Shown here piece after piece: positions 26,251-34,530 of a DNA stretch of 64,000 nucleotides (its first letter is position 1; each line of letters begins with the position of its first letter). The notes under the pieces were generated by a model, which had not been told where the DNA came from, did not search any database, and was given only the letters and a program-made list of their open reading frames with translations. Source of the DNA: Parapedobacter luteus (GTDB taxonomy: Bacteria > Bacteroidota > Bacteroidia > Sphingobacteriales > Sphingobacteriaceae); NCBI RefSeq assembly GCF_900168055.1, contig NZ_FUYS01000002.1, forward strand, positions 558,888 to 622,887, in the 5' to 3' direction. Made by a program: the position numbers and the translations under genes.

Positions 26251-26412
26251 ATGACCAATTTATTGCCTACTGAATTCAATTGCAGTGATGCGGAGCGCAC
26301 CACATTTTTAAGCATATCGCGATACGCGAGAAACCGACCGAATCACTCAGAAGGTATTTATTTCGGTATCATCAAGTTTGCACGGGCATTTAATTTAACA
26401 CAATCCCAATAA
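26251..26412 (+). pseudogene. Internally deleted relic of the adjacent LuxR-type regulator gene
   Basis: A 53-codon frame whose two ends match the two ends of the next gene. The N-terminus MTNLLPTEFNCSDAERT aligns with MDDFLPPHFNCSDAVRK, and the C-terminus GIIKFARAFNLT aligns with DIIKFAQAFNLV. A short middle piece (RPNHSEG) resembles QNHISEK of the neighbour's recognition region. Nucleotide similarity is high at both ends. About 180 codons, including the PAS-like region and most of the HTH, are missing. It is best read as a tandem duplicate gutted by deletion. Because the frame is still open, expression of a tiny protein cannot be excluded. Confidence 0.7.
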
Positions 26413-26429
26413 TAGTCTCATAAATAGCT

Positions 26430-27134
26430 ATGGACGATTTTTTACCTCCTCATTTTAACTGCAGTGATGCCGTCCGGAAAAATATAATACGGAAACTGGC
26501 CGCATTTGAAGTCATTGCTGATGAACTGCCGGTGTATATCATCCACGATGTAAGAGACTTTTCGGTGGTTTATCTATCCCAAAAAGGGTTGCGGCAATTG
26601 GGAGCTTCGCTCAAAGATGTAAGGCGGATGGGGCAGGAGTATTTTATCAAGTTTTTTAACCCGGACGATGTGCAGTTTTATTTGCCCAGATTCGTTGAGC
26701 GATTGCGGGATAAGGAGTCGGCTGCTCGATGGTTTTCATTTTTCCAACAAGTGACAACTGGACAAAACCAGTCGTTTGAATGGTACTTGAGTGCATCCCG
26801 GCCTTTCATTTACGATGAAGAAGGTAAGCCGCTGCTTTCGCTCACCTTCGCGCTCCAATTGGATCCGAATCATCATTTAGCCGAAAAAGCTGAACGGCTG
26901 ATGATGGAGAACTTGCTCCTCAAAGACAATTACCAGCGCTATGCTTCATTGACCAAACGTGAAAAGGAACTGCTCCAGTACATCGCTTCGGGCCAGAAGA
27001 CTGCTGAAATCAGTAATCAAAATCACATTTCAGAAAAGACGCTAAACACCCATAGGAGGAATATCAAACGTAAGTTGGGGGCCAAAACACACTATGATAT
27101 TATCAAATTTGCGCAGGCATTTAATTTGGTGTAA
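26430..27134 (+). CDS. LuxR-type transcriptional regulator with N-terminal PAS-like sensor
   Basis: 234 residues. The N-terminal half (about residues 30-145, with LPVYIIHDVRDFSVVYLSQKG) has the look of a PAS domain. The C-terminal 65 residues form a LuxR/GerE helix-turn-helix: SLTKREKELLQYIASGQKTA, then SEKTLNTHRRNIKRKLG. This architecture is common for Bacteroidetes regulators; neither the signal nor the targets can be read from the sequence. A relic copy lies 17 bp upstream. The folB promoter overlaps its stop codon. Confidence 0.85.
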   Translation: MDDFLPPHFNCSDAVRKNIIRKLAAFEVIADELPVYIIHDVRDFSVVYLSQKGLRQLGASLKDVRRMGQEYFIKFFNPDDVQFYLPRFVERLRDKESAARWFSFFQQVTTGQNQSFEWYLSASRPFIYDEEGKPLLSLTFALQLDPNHHLAEKAERLMMENLLLKDNYQRYASLTKREKELLQYIASGQKTAEISNQNHISEKTLNTHRRNIKRKLGAKTHYDIIKFAQAFNLV

Positions 27135-27157
27135 TCAAGGCATTATCAGTAGGTTTG
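27126..27157 (+). promoter_or_regulatory. Promoter of folB inside the LuxR stop region
   Basis: TTG at 27126-27128, 21 nt, TAGGTTTG at 27150-27157, then 4 nt to the ATG at 27162. It overlaps the last codons of the upstream gene and predicts a leaderless folB transcript. Confidence 0.55.
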
Positions 27158-27161
27158 TTGC

Positions 27162-27530
27162 ATGGAATACGTTCGTCGACAGGTGGCGCTAACCAATTTG
27201 CGCTTTTTTGCCTACCATGGCTTTTATCCGGAAGAGCAAGTGATTGGTAATGAGTTTGTTGTATCGGTGCAGGTGGGCTTTGTTGACGAAAATGATGATC
27301 ATGACAGCCTTTCCAATACTGTAGATTACGAGGTGCTGTATGGTATCGCGAAAAGCGAAATGCAGCATCCCCGCAAGTTATTGGAAGCCGTAGCAGACGC
27401 TATATTAAACCGTATAGTACAAGAATTCCCCTTCATTGCAAACGCTGAAGTAAGTATCACTAAGCAACACCCGCCCTTTGGTGGTGATCGAGCCAATGCG
27501 ACGGTTACGCTTAGATGGCAACAACAATGA
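27162..27530 (+). CDS. folB: Dihydroneopterin aldolase
   Basis: 122 residues. FolB cleaves 7,8-dihydroneopterin to 6-hydroxymethyl-dihydropterin and glycolaldehyde in folate synthesis. Typical features are LTNLRFFAYHGFYPEEQVIGNEF near the start, TVDYEVLYGIAKSEM near residue 50, LLEAVADAILNRIVQEF, and the C-terminal SITKQHPPFGGDRANATVTL. Length is standard for the family. No other folate gene is adjacent. Confidence 0.94.
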   Translation: MEYVRRQVALTNLRFFAYHGFYPEEQVIGNEFVVSVQVGFVDENDDHDSLSNTVDYEVLYGIAKSEMQHPRKLLEAVADAILNRIVQEFPFIANAEVSITKQHPPFGGDRANATVTLRWQQQ

Positions 27531-27670
27531 TGTTAGCGACATAATGTCATTTTAAAGTACGGTATGGTGACAAAAAGTCATTAAAACAATTCCTTTTTTT
27601 CGTTGGTATATCTTTTGGATAACATTTACCAAAGTTTGCAATTAAACAAAATTTATAGGAGGGATTAAAA

Positions 27671-28108
27671 ATGACATTGGTAAAATTTCAAGGAAACAAA
27701 AACAGGGGAGTGGACAGTTGGGTAAATGATTTTTTCAACCCGATTTTTAATGATTCGTTTTTGTCTGATCGTTTCATTTCCCGCGTACCGGCGGTGAATG
27801 TAGCGGAAACAAACGAAGCGTACCACATCGAGCTGGCTGCTCCGGGACTGGAAAAGGGCGATTTCAAAATCAATGTGGATGGCGACGTGCTGACCATTTC
27901 GGGTGAAAAGAAATCGGAAACAACCGACGGGAACAAGAAATACAGCAAGCGGGAATACAGTTATACCTCATTTACCCGATCGTTCACATTGCCCGACAGC
28001 ATTGACCACAACAGAATTGACGCAAATTACAAGGATGGTGTGTTGAAAGTGGATATTGCTAAAAAAGAAGAGGCCAAAGTGGCTTCTCGTTTGATTGAAG
28101 TAAAATAA
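27671..28108 (+). CDS. Hsp20/alpha-crystallin small heat shock protein
   Basis: 145 residues. The alpha-crystallin domain spans about residues 38-140 (VPAVNVAETNEAYHIELAAPG, DFKINVDGDVLTISGEK, FTRSFTLPDSIDHNRIDANYKDGVLKVDI). The terminal SRLIEVK fits the family tail. It is an ATP-independent holdase that protects unfolded proteins under heat or other stress. A strong Shine-Dalgarno, AGGAGGG, sits 6 nt before the ATG, unlike most genes here, which fits very high expression on demand. A clear terminator follows. Confidence 0.95.
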   Translation: MTLVKFQGNKNRGVDSWVNDFFNPIFNDSFLSDRFISRVPAVNVAETNEAYHIELAAPGLEKGDFKINVDGDVLTISGEKKSETTDGNKKYSKREYSYTSFTRSFTLPDSIDHNRIDANYKDGVLKVDIAKKEEAKVASRLIEVK

Positions 28109-28147
28109 CCCAACGAGATTAGCGGTAGATAATCAGTGGCTAACGTG

Positions 28148-28182
28148 GAAAGCCCGCGGAATCAAGGGTTCCGTGGGCTTTC
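28148..28182. terminator. Bidirectional terminator between Hsp20 and thioesterase genes
   Basis: 14-bp stem with one G-U pair (GAAAGCCCGCGGAA with TTCCGTGGGCTTTC) and a 7-nt loop, ending 6 bp from the thioesterase stop codon. Confidence 0.85.
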
Positions 28183-28187
28183 GCTCT

Positions 28188-28631
28188 TCATGCAGACACG
28201 TCTTGATAATCGTCGCTTTTCGGCAATTGCACAACCAAGGCCTGCCATTCGGATGGCAAAACAGTTAGTTTCCGTTTAAACAGATCCATCCAGGCACCGT
28301 CTACCGTCACCACAGCACATTTTGTACCATCCGAACGGTAAATCTCATGACGGAAAGAGAACCTGGAATTCGCCGCATTGTATTTGGTCATTTCCACCGT
28401 CACGGCCACGGCATCATTAAGGTGTATTTCCCTGAGATACACAAGCTCCTCGCGGAAAAGTACAGGCCCGATACCGTCTTCTGCAATCCGGCTAAGGGAA
28501 AGCCCTATTTTTTCAAGCATGTTGCTTCTTGCCTGCGCGCAGAAATCGGCATATGCTGAATGCCGTAGGTGCCTATTGGCGTCAATTTGAGCCCATATAA
28601 CTTGTCCTTCATAAAATACATTCTTCTTCAT
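28188..28631 (-). CDS. Acyl-CoA thioesterase, hotdog fold (YbgC/FadM-like)
   Basis: 147 residues. The hotdog thioesterase pattern includes AQIDANRHLRHSAYADFCAQARSN, where the segment normally carries the catalytic Asp (IDANRHLRH), followed by LREIHLNDAVAVTVEMTKY and a C-terminal strand region. Such enzymes hydrolyse acyl-CoA esters; the chain length is unknown. The TATGTTTG box at 28643-28636 ends 4 nt before the ATG, so the mRNA is probably leaderless. It is divergent from the DNA-repair cassette. Confidence 0.85.
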   Translation of the reverse strand: MKKNVFYEGQVIWAQIDANRHLRHSAYADFCAQARSNMLEKIGLSLSRIAEDGIGPVLFREELVYLREIHLNDAVAVTVEMTKYNAANSRFSFRHEIYRSDGTKCAVVTVDGAWMDLFKRKLTVLPSEWQALVVQLPKSDDYQDVSA

Positions 28632-28635
28632 AACC

Positions 28636-28643
28636 CAAACATA
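28636..28643 (-). promoter_or_regulatory. -7 box of the thioesterase gene
   Basis: TATGTTTG on the minus strand, 4 nt before the ATG at 28631. No TTG is found at the standard upstream distance. Confidence 0.45.
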
Positions 28644-28670
28644 GTAATATTAGCATAAACTAAGGCGCAC

Positions 28671-28678
28671 TATTTTTG
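28671..28678 (+). promoter_or_regulatory. -7 box of the DNA-repair cassette
   Basis: TATTTTTG, 13 nt before the ATG at 28692. The upstream -33 element is not convincing. It lies in a 60-bp divergent intergenic region shared with the thioesterase promoter. Confidence 0.4.
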
Positions 28679-28691
28679 TTTAATATCCACG

Positions 28692-29684
28692 ATGCTGAAA
28701 TTTACTGAACGTGGTGTTTACTGTCCGCAAGCGGATGTGTATATTGATCCGTGGGAGCCTGTGGAACGGGCTATCGTCACTCATGGGCATAGCGACCATG
28801 CTCGACGGGGGATGGGGCGCTATCTGTGCCATCAACACACCGCGCTTATTCTGCGGTCACGCTTGGGAGTAGATATTGTCATACAGGAACTGGCGTACCA
28901 GCAAGCCGTTTCCATCAACGGCGTACGGATAAGCCTGCATCCGGCAGGGCATATCATTGGGTCGGCACAGGTTCGGCTGGCATATAAAGGGGAAGTATGG
29001 GTGGTATCCGGCGACTATAAATGCGTGAATGATGGTGTAAGTATACCATACGAACCGGTACCGTGCCATCATTTTGTTACAGAATCTACTTTTGGATTGC
29101 CTATTTACCGATTTCCGCAACCGGGTGCTGTCTTCTCGGAGATAAATGGGTGGTGGGCTCAAAACGCAGCGGAGGGCACCAATACCGTACTCCTTGGCTA
29201 TGCGCTCGGCAAATCTCAAGTTATCCTTCGGCATTTGGACACATCGATCGGTCCAATATTCTTACACGGTGCTGTGGCTAATGCCAATGCCGTACTGGCA
29301 AGCGCAGGATATCAATTTCCGGGTGATTATCTTATACCGGAGACAGGACGGCAAACCGTAAAGGGTGCAGCAATCGTAGCCCCGCCGTCAGCCTTGAATA
29401 CTTCATGGCTAAGAAAACTGATGCCGTACCGCATCGCGTTGTGTAGTGGTTGGATGCAGCTTCGTGGTACCCGGCGGCGCAAAGGTGTAGACCGCGGGTT
29501 TGTACTTTCCGACCACGCCGACTGGGATCAGCTCAATCGTGCGGTAATAGCCACCGGAGCTGGAGACGTATACGTTACCCACGGCTACGAAGGGCCGTTT
29601 GCCCGGTGGCTACGCGACCAGCACGGGCTGCAGGCGTCTGAGGTGCATTTGCGGGGTGCTGCTACTGTGGAGGATGAGCTATGA
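28692..29684 (+). CDS. Ligase-associated DNA exonuclease (metallo-beta-lactamase fold)
   Basis: 330 residues, first gene of the ligase-associated DNA damage response cassette. The metal-binding motif THGHSDHARRG near residues 34-44 is the HxHxDH signature of beta-CASP/SNM1-type nucleases. Further conserved parts are LHPAGHIIGSAQV, SGDYKCVNDGVSIPYEPVPC and SDHADWDQL. It is a predicted DNA end-processing exonuclease related to archaeal/eukaryotic SNM1/Artemis. Its stop overlaps the start of the ligase gene (ATGA), so the two are translationally coupled. Confidence 0.93.
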   Translation: MLKFTERGVYCPQADVYIDPWEPVERAIVTHGHSDHARRGMGRYLCHQHTALILRSRLGVDIVIQELAYQQAVSINGVRISLHPAGHIIGSAQVRLAYKGEVWVVSGDYKCVNDGVSIPYEPVPCHHFVTESTFGLPIYRFPQPGAVFSEINGWWAQNAAEGTNTVLLGYALGKSQVILRHLDTSIGPIFLHGAVANANAVLASAGYQFPGDYLIPETGRQTVKGAAIVAPPSALNTSWLRKLMPYRIALCSGWMQLRGTRRRKGVDRGFVLSDHADWDQLNRAVIATGAGDVYVTHGYEGPFARWLRDQHGLQASEVHLRGAATVEDEL

Positions 29685-31279
29685 AGTTGTTTACCCAACT
29701 ATTTGTCGCCGTCGATCAGACGACCAAGACAAATGATAAGGTTGCCGCGATCGTTAACTACCTGCAGCATGCAGACGATCGGAGCAAACTGTATGCTATA
29801 GCACTGTTGATTGGCAACCGGCCAAAACGTCCAGTACGTACCAGCGATCTCAAGTTTTGGGCAGCCGATATAAGCAGAATCCCGTATTGGTTATTTGAAG
29901 AATCCTATCACATCGTAGGCGACCTTGCCGAGGCAATCGCTTTGATGTTGCCCCCGCACGCTCCGGAAAAGGAACATCGGTTGCCCGATGTTATTGGGCA
30001 GCTTGCCGGCCTTCATGGGCTGAGCGATGACCGCAAAAGGGAAATTATCACAACGTATTGGCGAGACATGGACACCGATCAACGATTTGTATTTACCAAA
30101 CTGATCACTGGCAATTTCCGGATCGGCGTATCTCGCCAGCTGGTTATCAAAGCGCTGGTCATCCACCTGGGAATTGATGAGGCTGCGGTGGCTCACCGTT
30201 TGATGGGTAAATGGCTGCCTGCTAAAGAGACCATGACATCGCTGTTTGCGGAATCTAAAAAGGGGGCGAGGGATTTTCAACCGTATCCCTTTTATCTCGC
30301 CTATCAGTTGGACAGTCCCCCGGAATCACTTGGCGATATCGGTGATTGGTATATCGAGAGGAAACTGGACGGGATTCGAGGGCAGATCATCGTGCGTAAC
30401 GGCCAGTTGTTTGTATGGAGTAGAGGAGAAGATCTACTCACCGACAAGTTTCCTGAGTTTGCGCCACTGAGGAATTTATTGCCCGATGGAACGGTCATCG
30501 ATGGTGAAATCATTCCATGGAAAGATGAACGACCGTTATCCTTCCAAGTGATGCAGACGCGTATTGGAAGGAAATCACTCTCCCCGAAAATACTTCAGGA
30601 AGCCCCGCTTGTGATGGTATGTTTTGACCTGTTAGAATGGAAAGGGGAGGACATGCGGGATACTCCGATGTATTACCGCCGGAAGCTGCTTGAGACCTTG
30701 TTGTCGTCGCCAGGCTTACGCCATGTATTGCTGCTCTCTGAATTAATGCCCTTTAACCACTGGGGAGAAGTAGCGGTTTTCAGACAACATGCCCGGGATT
30801 TCCATTGCGAAGGTGTCATGCTCAAACGCAAAGGCAGTACGTATGGCAGCGGCCGCAGAAGAGGCAATTGGTGGAAATGGAAGACTAATCCGCTGACGGT
30901 AGATGGAGTGCTCATTTATGCCCAGAGTGGCCATGGACGACGGGCCAACCTTTATACAGACTACACGTTTGCCGTATGGGGCGATGACGGTACGCTGGTA
31001 CCATTCGCCAAAGCCTACTCCGGATTGACTGACAAGGAAATCGCCGAGCTGGACAGGTGGATAAAGCATCATACGGTGGAGCGTTTTGGGCCGGTTCGCA
31101 GCGTGCCCCCTCACCATGTGTTTGAAATTGCTTTCGAGGGCATTCAAGCGAGCAGTAGGCATAAGTCGGGTGTAGCGCTGCGCTTTCCGCGCATCCTGCG
31201 CTGGCGGCGTGATAAGTCGCCCGAGTCGGCCAATACCCACGCTGATTTACTGGAGCTGATCCAATCGGCGAACGCGTGA
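29681..31279 (+). CDS. ATP-dependent DNA ligase of the ligase-associated repair cassette
   Basis: 532 residues. The nucleotidyltransferase motif I is ERKLDGIRG with the adenylated Lys228. Motifs further along include DGEIIPW, VMVCFDLLEW, EGVMLKRKGSTYGSGRR and WWKWKTNPLTVDGVLIYAQ. An N-terminal DNA-binding domain (about residues 1-205) and a C-terminal OB-fold complete the LigB/eukaryotic-like layout. It seals nicks using ATP, separate from the essential NAD-dependent LigA. It overlaps the exonuclease gene by 4 nt and is followed after 95 bp by the helicase gene. Confidence 0.95.
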   Translation: MKLFTQLFVAVDQTTKTNDKVAAIVNYLQHADDRSKLYAIALLIGNRPKRPVRTSDLKFWAADISRIPYWLFEESYHIVGDLAEAIALMLPPHAPEKEHRLPDVIGQLAGLHGLSDDRKREIITTYWRDMDTDQRFVFTKLITGNFRIGVSRQLVIKALVIHLGIDEAAVAHRLMGKWLPAKETMTSLFAESKKGARDFQPYPFYLAYQLDSPPESLGDIGDWYIERKLDGIRGQIIVRNGQLFVWSRGEDLLTDKFPEFAPLRNLLPDGTVIDGEIIPWKDERPLSFQVMQTRIGRKSLSPKILQEAPLVMVCFDLLEWKGEDMRDTPMYYRRKLLETLLSSPGLRHVLLLSELMPFNHWGEVAVFRQHARDFHCEGVMLKRKGSTYGSGRRRGNWWKWKTNPLTVDGVLIYAQSGHGRRANLYTDYTFAVWGDDGTLVPFAKAYSGLTDKEIAELDRWIKHHTVERFGPVRSVPPHHVFEIAFEGIQASSRHKSGVALRFPRILRWRRDKSPESANTHADLLELIQSANA

Positions 31280-31349
31280 AGCCGAACAAGCTGGGCGGGT
31301 GCATTATTCGGGCGAAGAGATAACAACTTTAAATTCGTTGGCAAAACCT

Positions 31350-31357
31350 TACCTTTG
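31350..31357 (+). promoter_or_regulatory. -7 box before the helicase gene
   Basis: TACCTTTG at 31350-31357, with TTT (not TTG) 19 bp upstream. It would give the helicase and PdeM genes their own transcript, with a leader of about 12-15 nt to the TTG start at 31375. Confidence 0.4.
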
Positions 31358-31374
31358 TTGAAGGGATTACATCG

Positions 31375-33792
31375 TTGAACGTATTCGCAGATACATGGTT
31401 TTTCAATAAAGGCTGGCGACCTCACCGGTTTCAGCAAGAGACTTGGTCAGCCATTGCAGATGGCCAATCGGGGTTGCTCAATGCACCTACGGGATACGGG
31501 AAGACCTTCGCCGTATGGTTTGGCATAGTGCAACGGTATTACCGTAGTCAAACGAAGCCGAAGGGCGTTCATTGCCTTTGGATTACGCCGCTTCGGGCAC
31601 TTTCGGCAGAAATTTTACAGGCCACCCGCACAGTAAGCGAAGACCTGGAACTCGACTATAATATTGGACTACGCACGGGAGATACGGACACCAACGAACG
31701 GCAACGCCAGCGCAAAACACCACCGCAAGCGCTTATAACCACGCCAGAAAGCATTCATTTATTACTCGCTTCCAAAGGCTATCACGATTATTTCAGGCAG
31801 CTGGAGTTTGTAGTAGTGGATGAGTGGCACGAGTTAGTGGGCAGCAAGCGGGGAGTGCTCGTTGAGCTGGCACTCAGTCGCTTGCGTAAAATTTGTCCAA
31901 ATTTATGCGTATGGGGTATTTCGGCGACGATTGGCAACTTACGCGAAGCTATGGATATCTTACTCGGTGCGAATAATCGGGGGCGCCTCGTGAAGGCCGA
32001 TCTGAAGAAGGCTATCTACATGGAAACGCTACTGCCTGACACGTTGGACCGGTTTCCTTGGGCCGGTCATCTGGGCACCAAAATGGTTAATAAAGTACTC
32101 CCCATTATCCAGGCCCACCGATCGACCTTGTTATTTACGAATACTCGATCCCAAGCTGAAATTTGGTACCACCACCTATTAGCGGCAGCACCGGAACTGG
32201 CTGGTGCGATAGCCATACACCACGGATCGCTGAGCGAAGAGCTCCGCCAATGGGTGGAGGATGCGCTGCATCGCGGCGTACTGAAAGCCGTGGTCTGTAC
32301 AAGCAGTCTCGATCTGGGTGTCGATTTCAGGCCAGTAGATTGTGTAGTACAAATTGGTTCGCCCAAGGGCGTTGCCCGGTTCATCCAACGTGCGGGAAGA
32401 AGCGGCCACCGCCCCGGTGAGACTAGCAAGATCTACTTTTTGCCAACTCATTCGCTCGAAATCATGGAAGGAGCAGCTATCCGTTACGCTGTGGAAAACG
32501 GACTGCTGGAACAACGCCTACCGTACGTTCGGTCTTTCGACGTGTTGGTGCAGTATATGGTCACGCTGGCCGTGTCCGATGGATTCCGCGCCGATGAATT
32601 GTACGCTGAAGTAAAGAATACCCATTGTTTTGCGTCCATCAGCCGCGAGGAGTTTGATGAATGCCTGCTGATGATCACAAAAGGAGGGCGTACGCTCGAT
32701 ACCTATGAGGAATTCCATAAAGTGGTGTTGGAAAACGATGTTTACCGCGTGACGAGTAAACCGGTGGCCATGCGCCACCGGTTGAGCATCGGTGCCATTG
32801 TATCCGACACGATGATGCGCGTGAAATTTCTTAGCGGCAAATATTTGGGGACCATCGAGGAATGGTTTATTTCGCGCCTACAGCCGGGCAATACCTTCTG
32901 GTTTTCGGGTCGATTATTGGAATTGGTGCGTGTAAAGGATATCCACGCTATTGTACGTCCCGCCGCAGGAAAGAAAGGGGCGGTGCCTTCATGGATGGGT
33001 GGCAGGTTTCCCATCTCCGACAACTTCGGGGCGGCGTTGCGACATACCTTTACCGAGCTTCATGGCGAGCCGCACACCTATCCAGCGGAATTAGATTTCC
33101 TGCAACCCTTATTTGATGAGCAGCGTAAGGTATCGGAGCTGCCCACGGCGGACGAATTGTTAGTGGAATACATCCATACACGATATGGTTATCACCTCTT
33201 CGTATTTCCTTTTGAAGGCAAGCTGGTGCATGAAGGTATGGCTGCCGTGGTGGCTTACCGGCTAAGTAGCATCCGTAATGCTTCGTTTAGCATTGCCAGC
33301 AACGAATATGGCTTTGAGCTGCTCTGCGACCATCCGCTACCCTTAGAAGAAGCACTGCAAAAGGGATTGTTTTCAACCGAAAAACTGTTTGATGATATCC
33401 AAAGCGGCATCAACATCCGTGAAATGGCACGGCGAAAATTCCGGGACATTGCTGGCATAGCGGGCTTGGTATTCCAAGGATATCCCGGCAAACCGATGAA
33501 AACCAAACATCTGCAAGCCAACTCTGGTTTGTTCTTTTCTGTATTCGAAGAATTCGATTCGGACAACCTGCTGTTGCGGCAGGCCTATGACGAGGTCTAT
33601 GATTTCCAATTGGAAGCATCGCGCATGTATAAAGCGTTTGAACGCATAGAAACACACCGCATTGTGCTGCAACGTCCGGGTCACCTCACCCCCTTTGCGT
33701 TTCCTGTGTTTGCTGAATCTTTCCGCGAGCGATATAGCAACGAAGATTGGCAAGCACGCTTGGAGAAGCTGAAAACACAATTGGAGGCCTAA
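31375..33792 (+). CDS. Ligase-associated DEXH-box helicase (Lhr-like)
   Basis: 805-residue superfamily 2 helicase. Walker A is NAPTGYGKT near residue 40, the Walker B box is VVVDEWHEL (a DEWH variant), and the later motifs include WGISATIG, SSLDLGVDFRPVDCVVQ and RFIQRAGRSGHRPGE. After the two RecA lobes comes the long winged-helix and C-terminal region of Lhr-core proteins. It probably unwinds damaged DNA for the partner nucleases and ligase. The start is TTG: the early ATG is out of frame, and family sequence (FFNKGWRPHRFQQETW) begins right after. PdeM follows after 4 nt. Confidence 0.94.
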   Translation: MNVFADTWFFNKGWRPHRFQQETWSAIADGQSGLLNAPTGYGKTFAVWFGIVQRYYRSQTKPKGVHCLWITPLRALSAEILQATRTVSEDLELDYNIGLRTGDTDTNERQRQRKTPPQALITTPESIHLLLASKGYHDYFRQLEFVVVDEWHELVGSKRGVLVELALSRLRKICPNLCVWGISATIGNLREAMDILLGANNRGRLVKADLKKAIYMETLLPDTLDRFPWAGHLGTKMVNKVLPIIQAHRSTLLFTNTRSQAEIWYHHLLAAAPELAGAIAIHHGSLSEELRQWVEDALHRGVLKAVVCTSSLDLGVDFRPVDCVVQIGSPKGVARFIQRAGRSGHRPGETSKIYFLPTHSLEIMEGAAIRYAVENGLLEQRLPYVRSFDVLVQYMVTLAVSDGFRADELYAEVKNTHCFASISREEFDECLLMITKGGRTLDTYEEFHKVVLENDVYRVTSKPVAMRHRLSIGAIVSDTMMRVKFLSGKYLGTIEEWFISRLQPGNTFWFSGRLLELVRVKDIHAIVRPAAGKKGAVPSWMGGRFPISDNFGAALRHTFTELHGEPHTYPAELDFLQPLFDEQRKVSELPTADELLVEYIHTRYGYHLFVFPFEGKLVHEGMAAVVAYRLSSIRNASFSIASNEYGFELLCDHPLPLEEALQKGLFSTEKLFDDIQSGINIREMARRKFRDIAGIAGLVFQGYPGKPMKTKHLQANSGLFFSVFEEFDSDNLLLRQAYDEVYDFQLEASRMYKAFERIETHRIVLQRPGHLTPFAFPVFAESFRERYSNEDWQARLEKLKTQLEA

Positions 33793-33796
33793 CGCC

Positions 33797-34456
33797 ATGA
33801 GCAAAACGATTGATATCATGGGTACGCCATTCGCCTTGCTTCCAGAAAGGGCGCTTCTCCTGCCTGCGCAAAAAACCTTGGTCGTTGCAGATTGGCACTT
33901 AGGTAAGGCCGCACACTTTCGCAAGGCTGGCATCTTCATGCCCTCCGTTCTGCATGATAAGGATACGACACGCCTACAGTCGTTGCTTGATGGCTATCCG
34001 ATTCGCACGGTTGTGTTTTTGGGAGATCTGTTTCATAGCGATTTGAATAGTGAGTGGCTGGCTTTTGAACAGTTCCGCAGCGCCAATACCACGGTCCGGT
34101 TTGTCCTTACTCGAGGCAATCACGACATTCTGCCGGATAATTTGTTGAAAAAAAATGCTATCGAGGTCTTTGTCTCTTATCCGGTAGCGCCACATATCGT
34201 CTGTACGCACCACCCGATGGAACATGTGGCGGCCGGTCTAATCAACATTGCTGGCCATGTGCATCCGGGGTGCCTTATCCCAACGAAAGGGCGGCAAACT
34301 TACAGGCTACCTTGCTTTTATCACTATAGACAAACACTAATACTGCCCGCGTTCGGCGCTTTGACCGGAGTCCATCTTCTTCAGCCCCTCCGTGACGCGA
34401 ACATTTACCCAATAGCAGGAAACGAAGTGTGGAAGTGGATACCAACGGAAAGATGA
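33797..34456 (+). CDS. pdeM: Ligase-associated DNA damage response endonuclease PdeM
   Basis: 219-residue calcineurin-like metallophosphoesterase. The metal-binding motifs appear in order: VVADWHLGKAAHFRKAG, FLGDLFHSD, LTRGNHDIL, THHPME and INIAGHVHPG. Together with the exonuclease, ligase and helicase it completes the four-gene ligase-associated cassette. By family it is a Mn-dependent nuclease acting on DNA during repair. It starts 4 nt after the helicase stop, so the two are co-transcribed. Confidence 0.93.
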   Translation: MSKTIDIMGTPFALLPERALLLPAQKTLVVADWHLGKAAHFRKAGIFMPSVLHDKDTTRLQSLLDGYPIRTVVFLGDLFHSDLNSEWLAFEQFRSANTTVRFVLTRGNHDILPDNLLKKNAIEVFVSYPVAPHIVCTHHPMEHVAAGLINIAGHVHPGCLIPTKGRQTYRLPCFYHYRQTLILPAFGALTGVHLLQPLRDANIYPIAGNEVWKWIPTER

Positions 34457-34530
34457 CATTTCAAAAACAAATTTCGCCGTTTCCCTGTAACTTACTATTG
34501 AATGGTAATGACAAAAAGGAGGATAGCATT

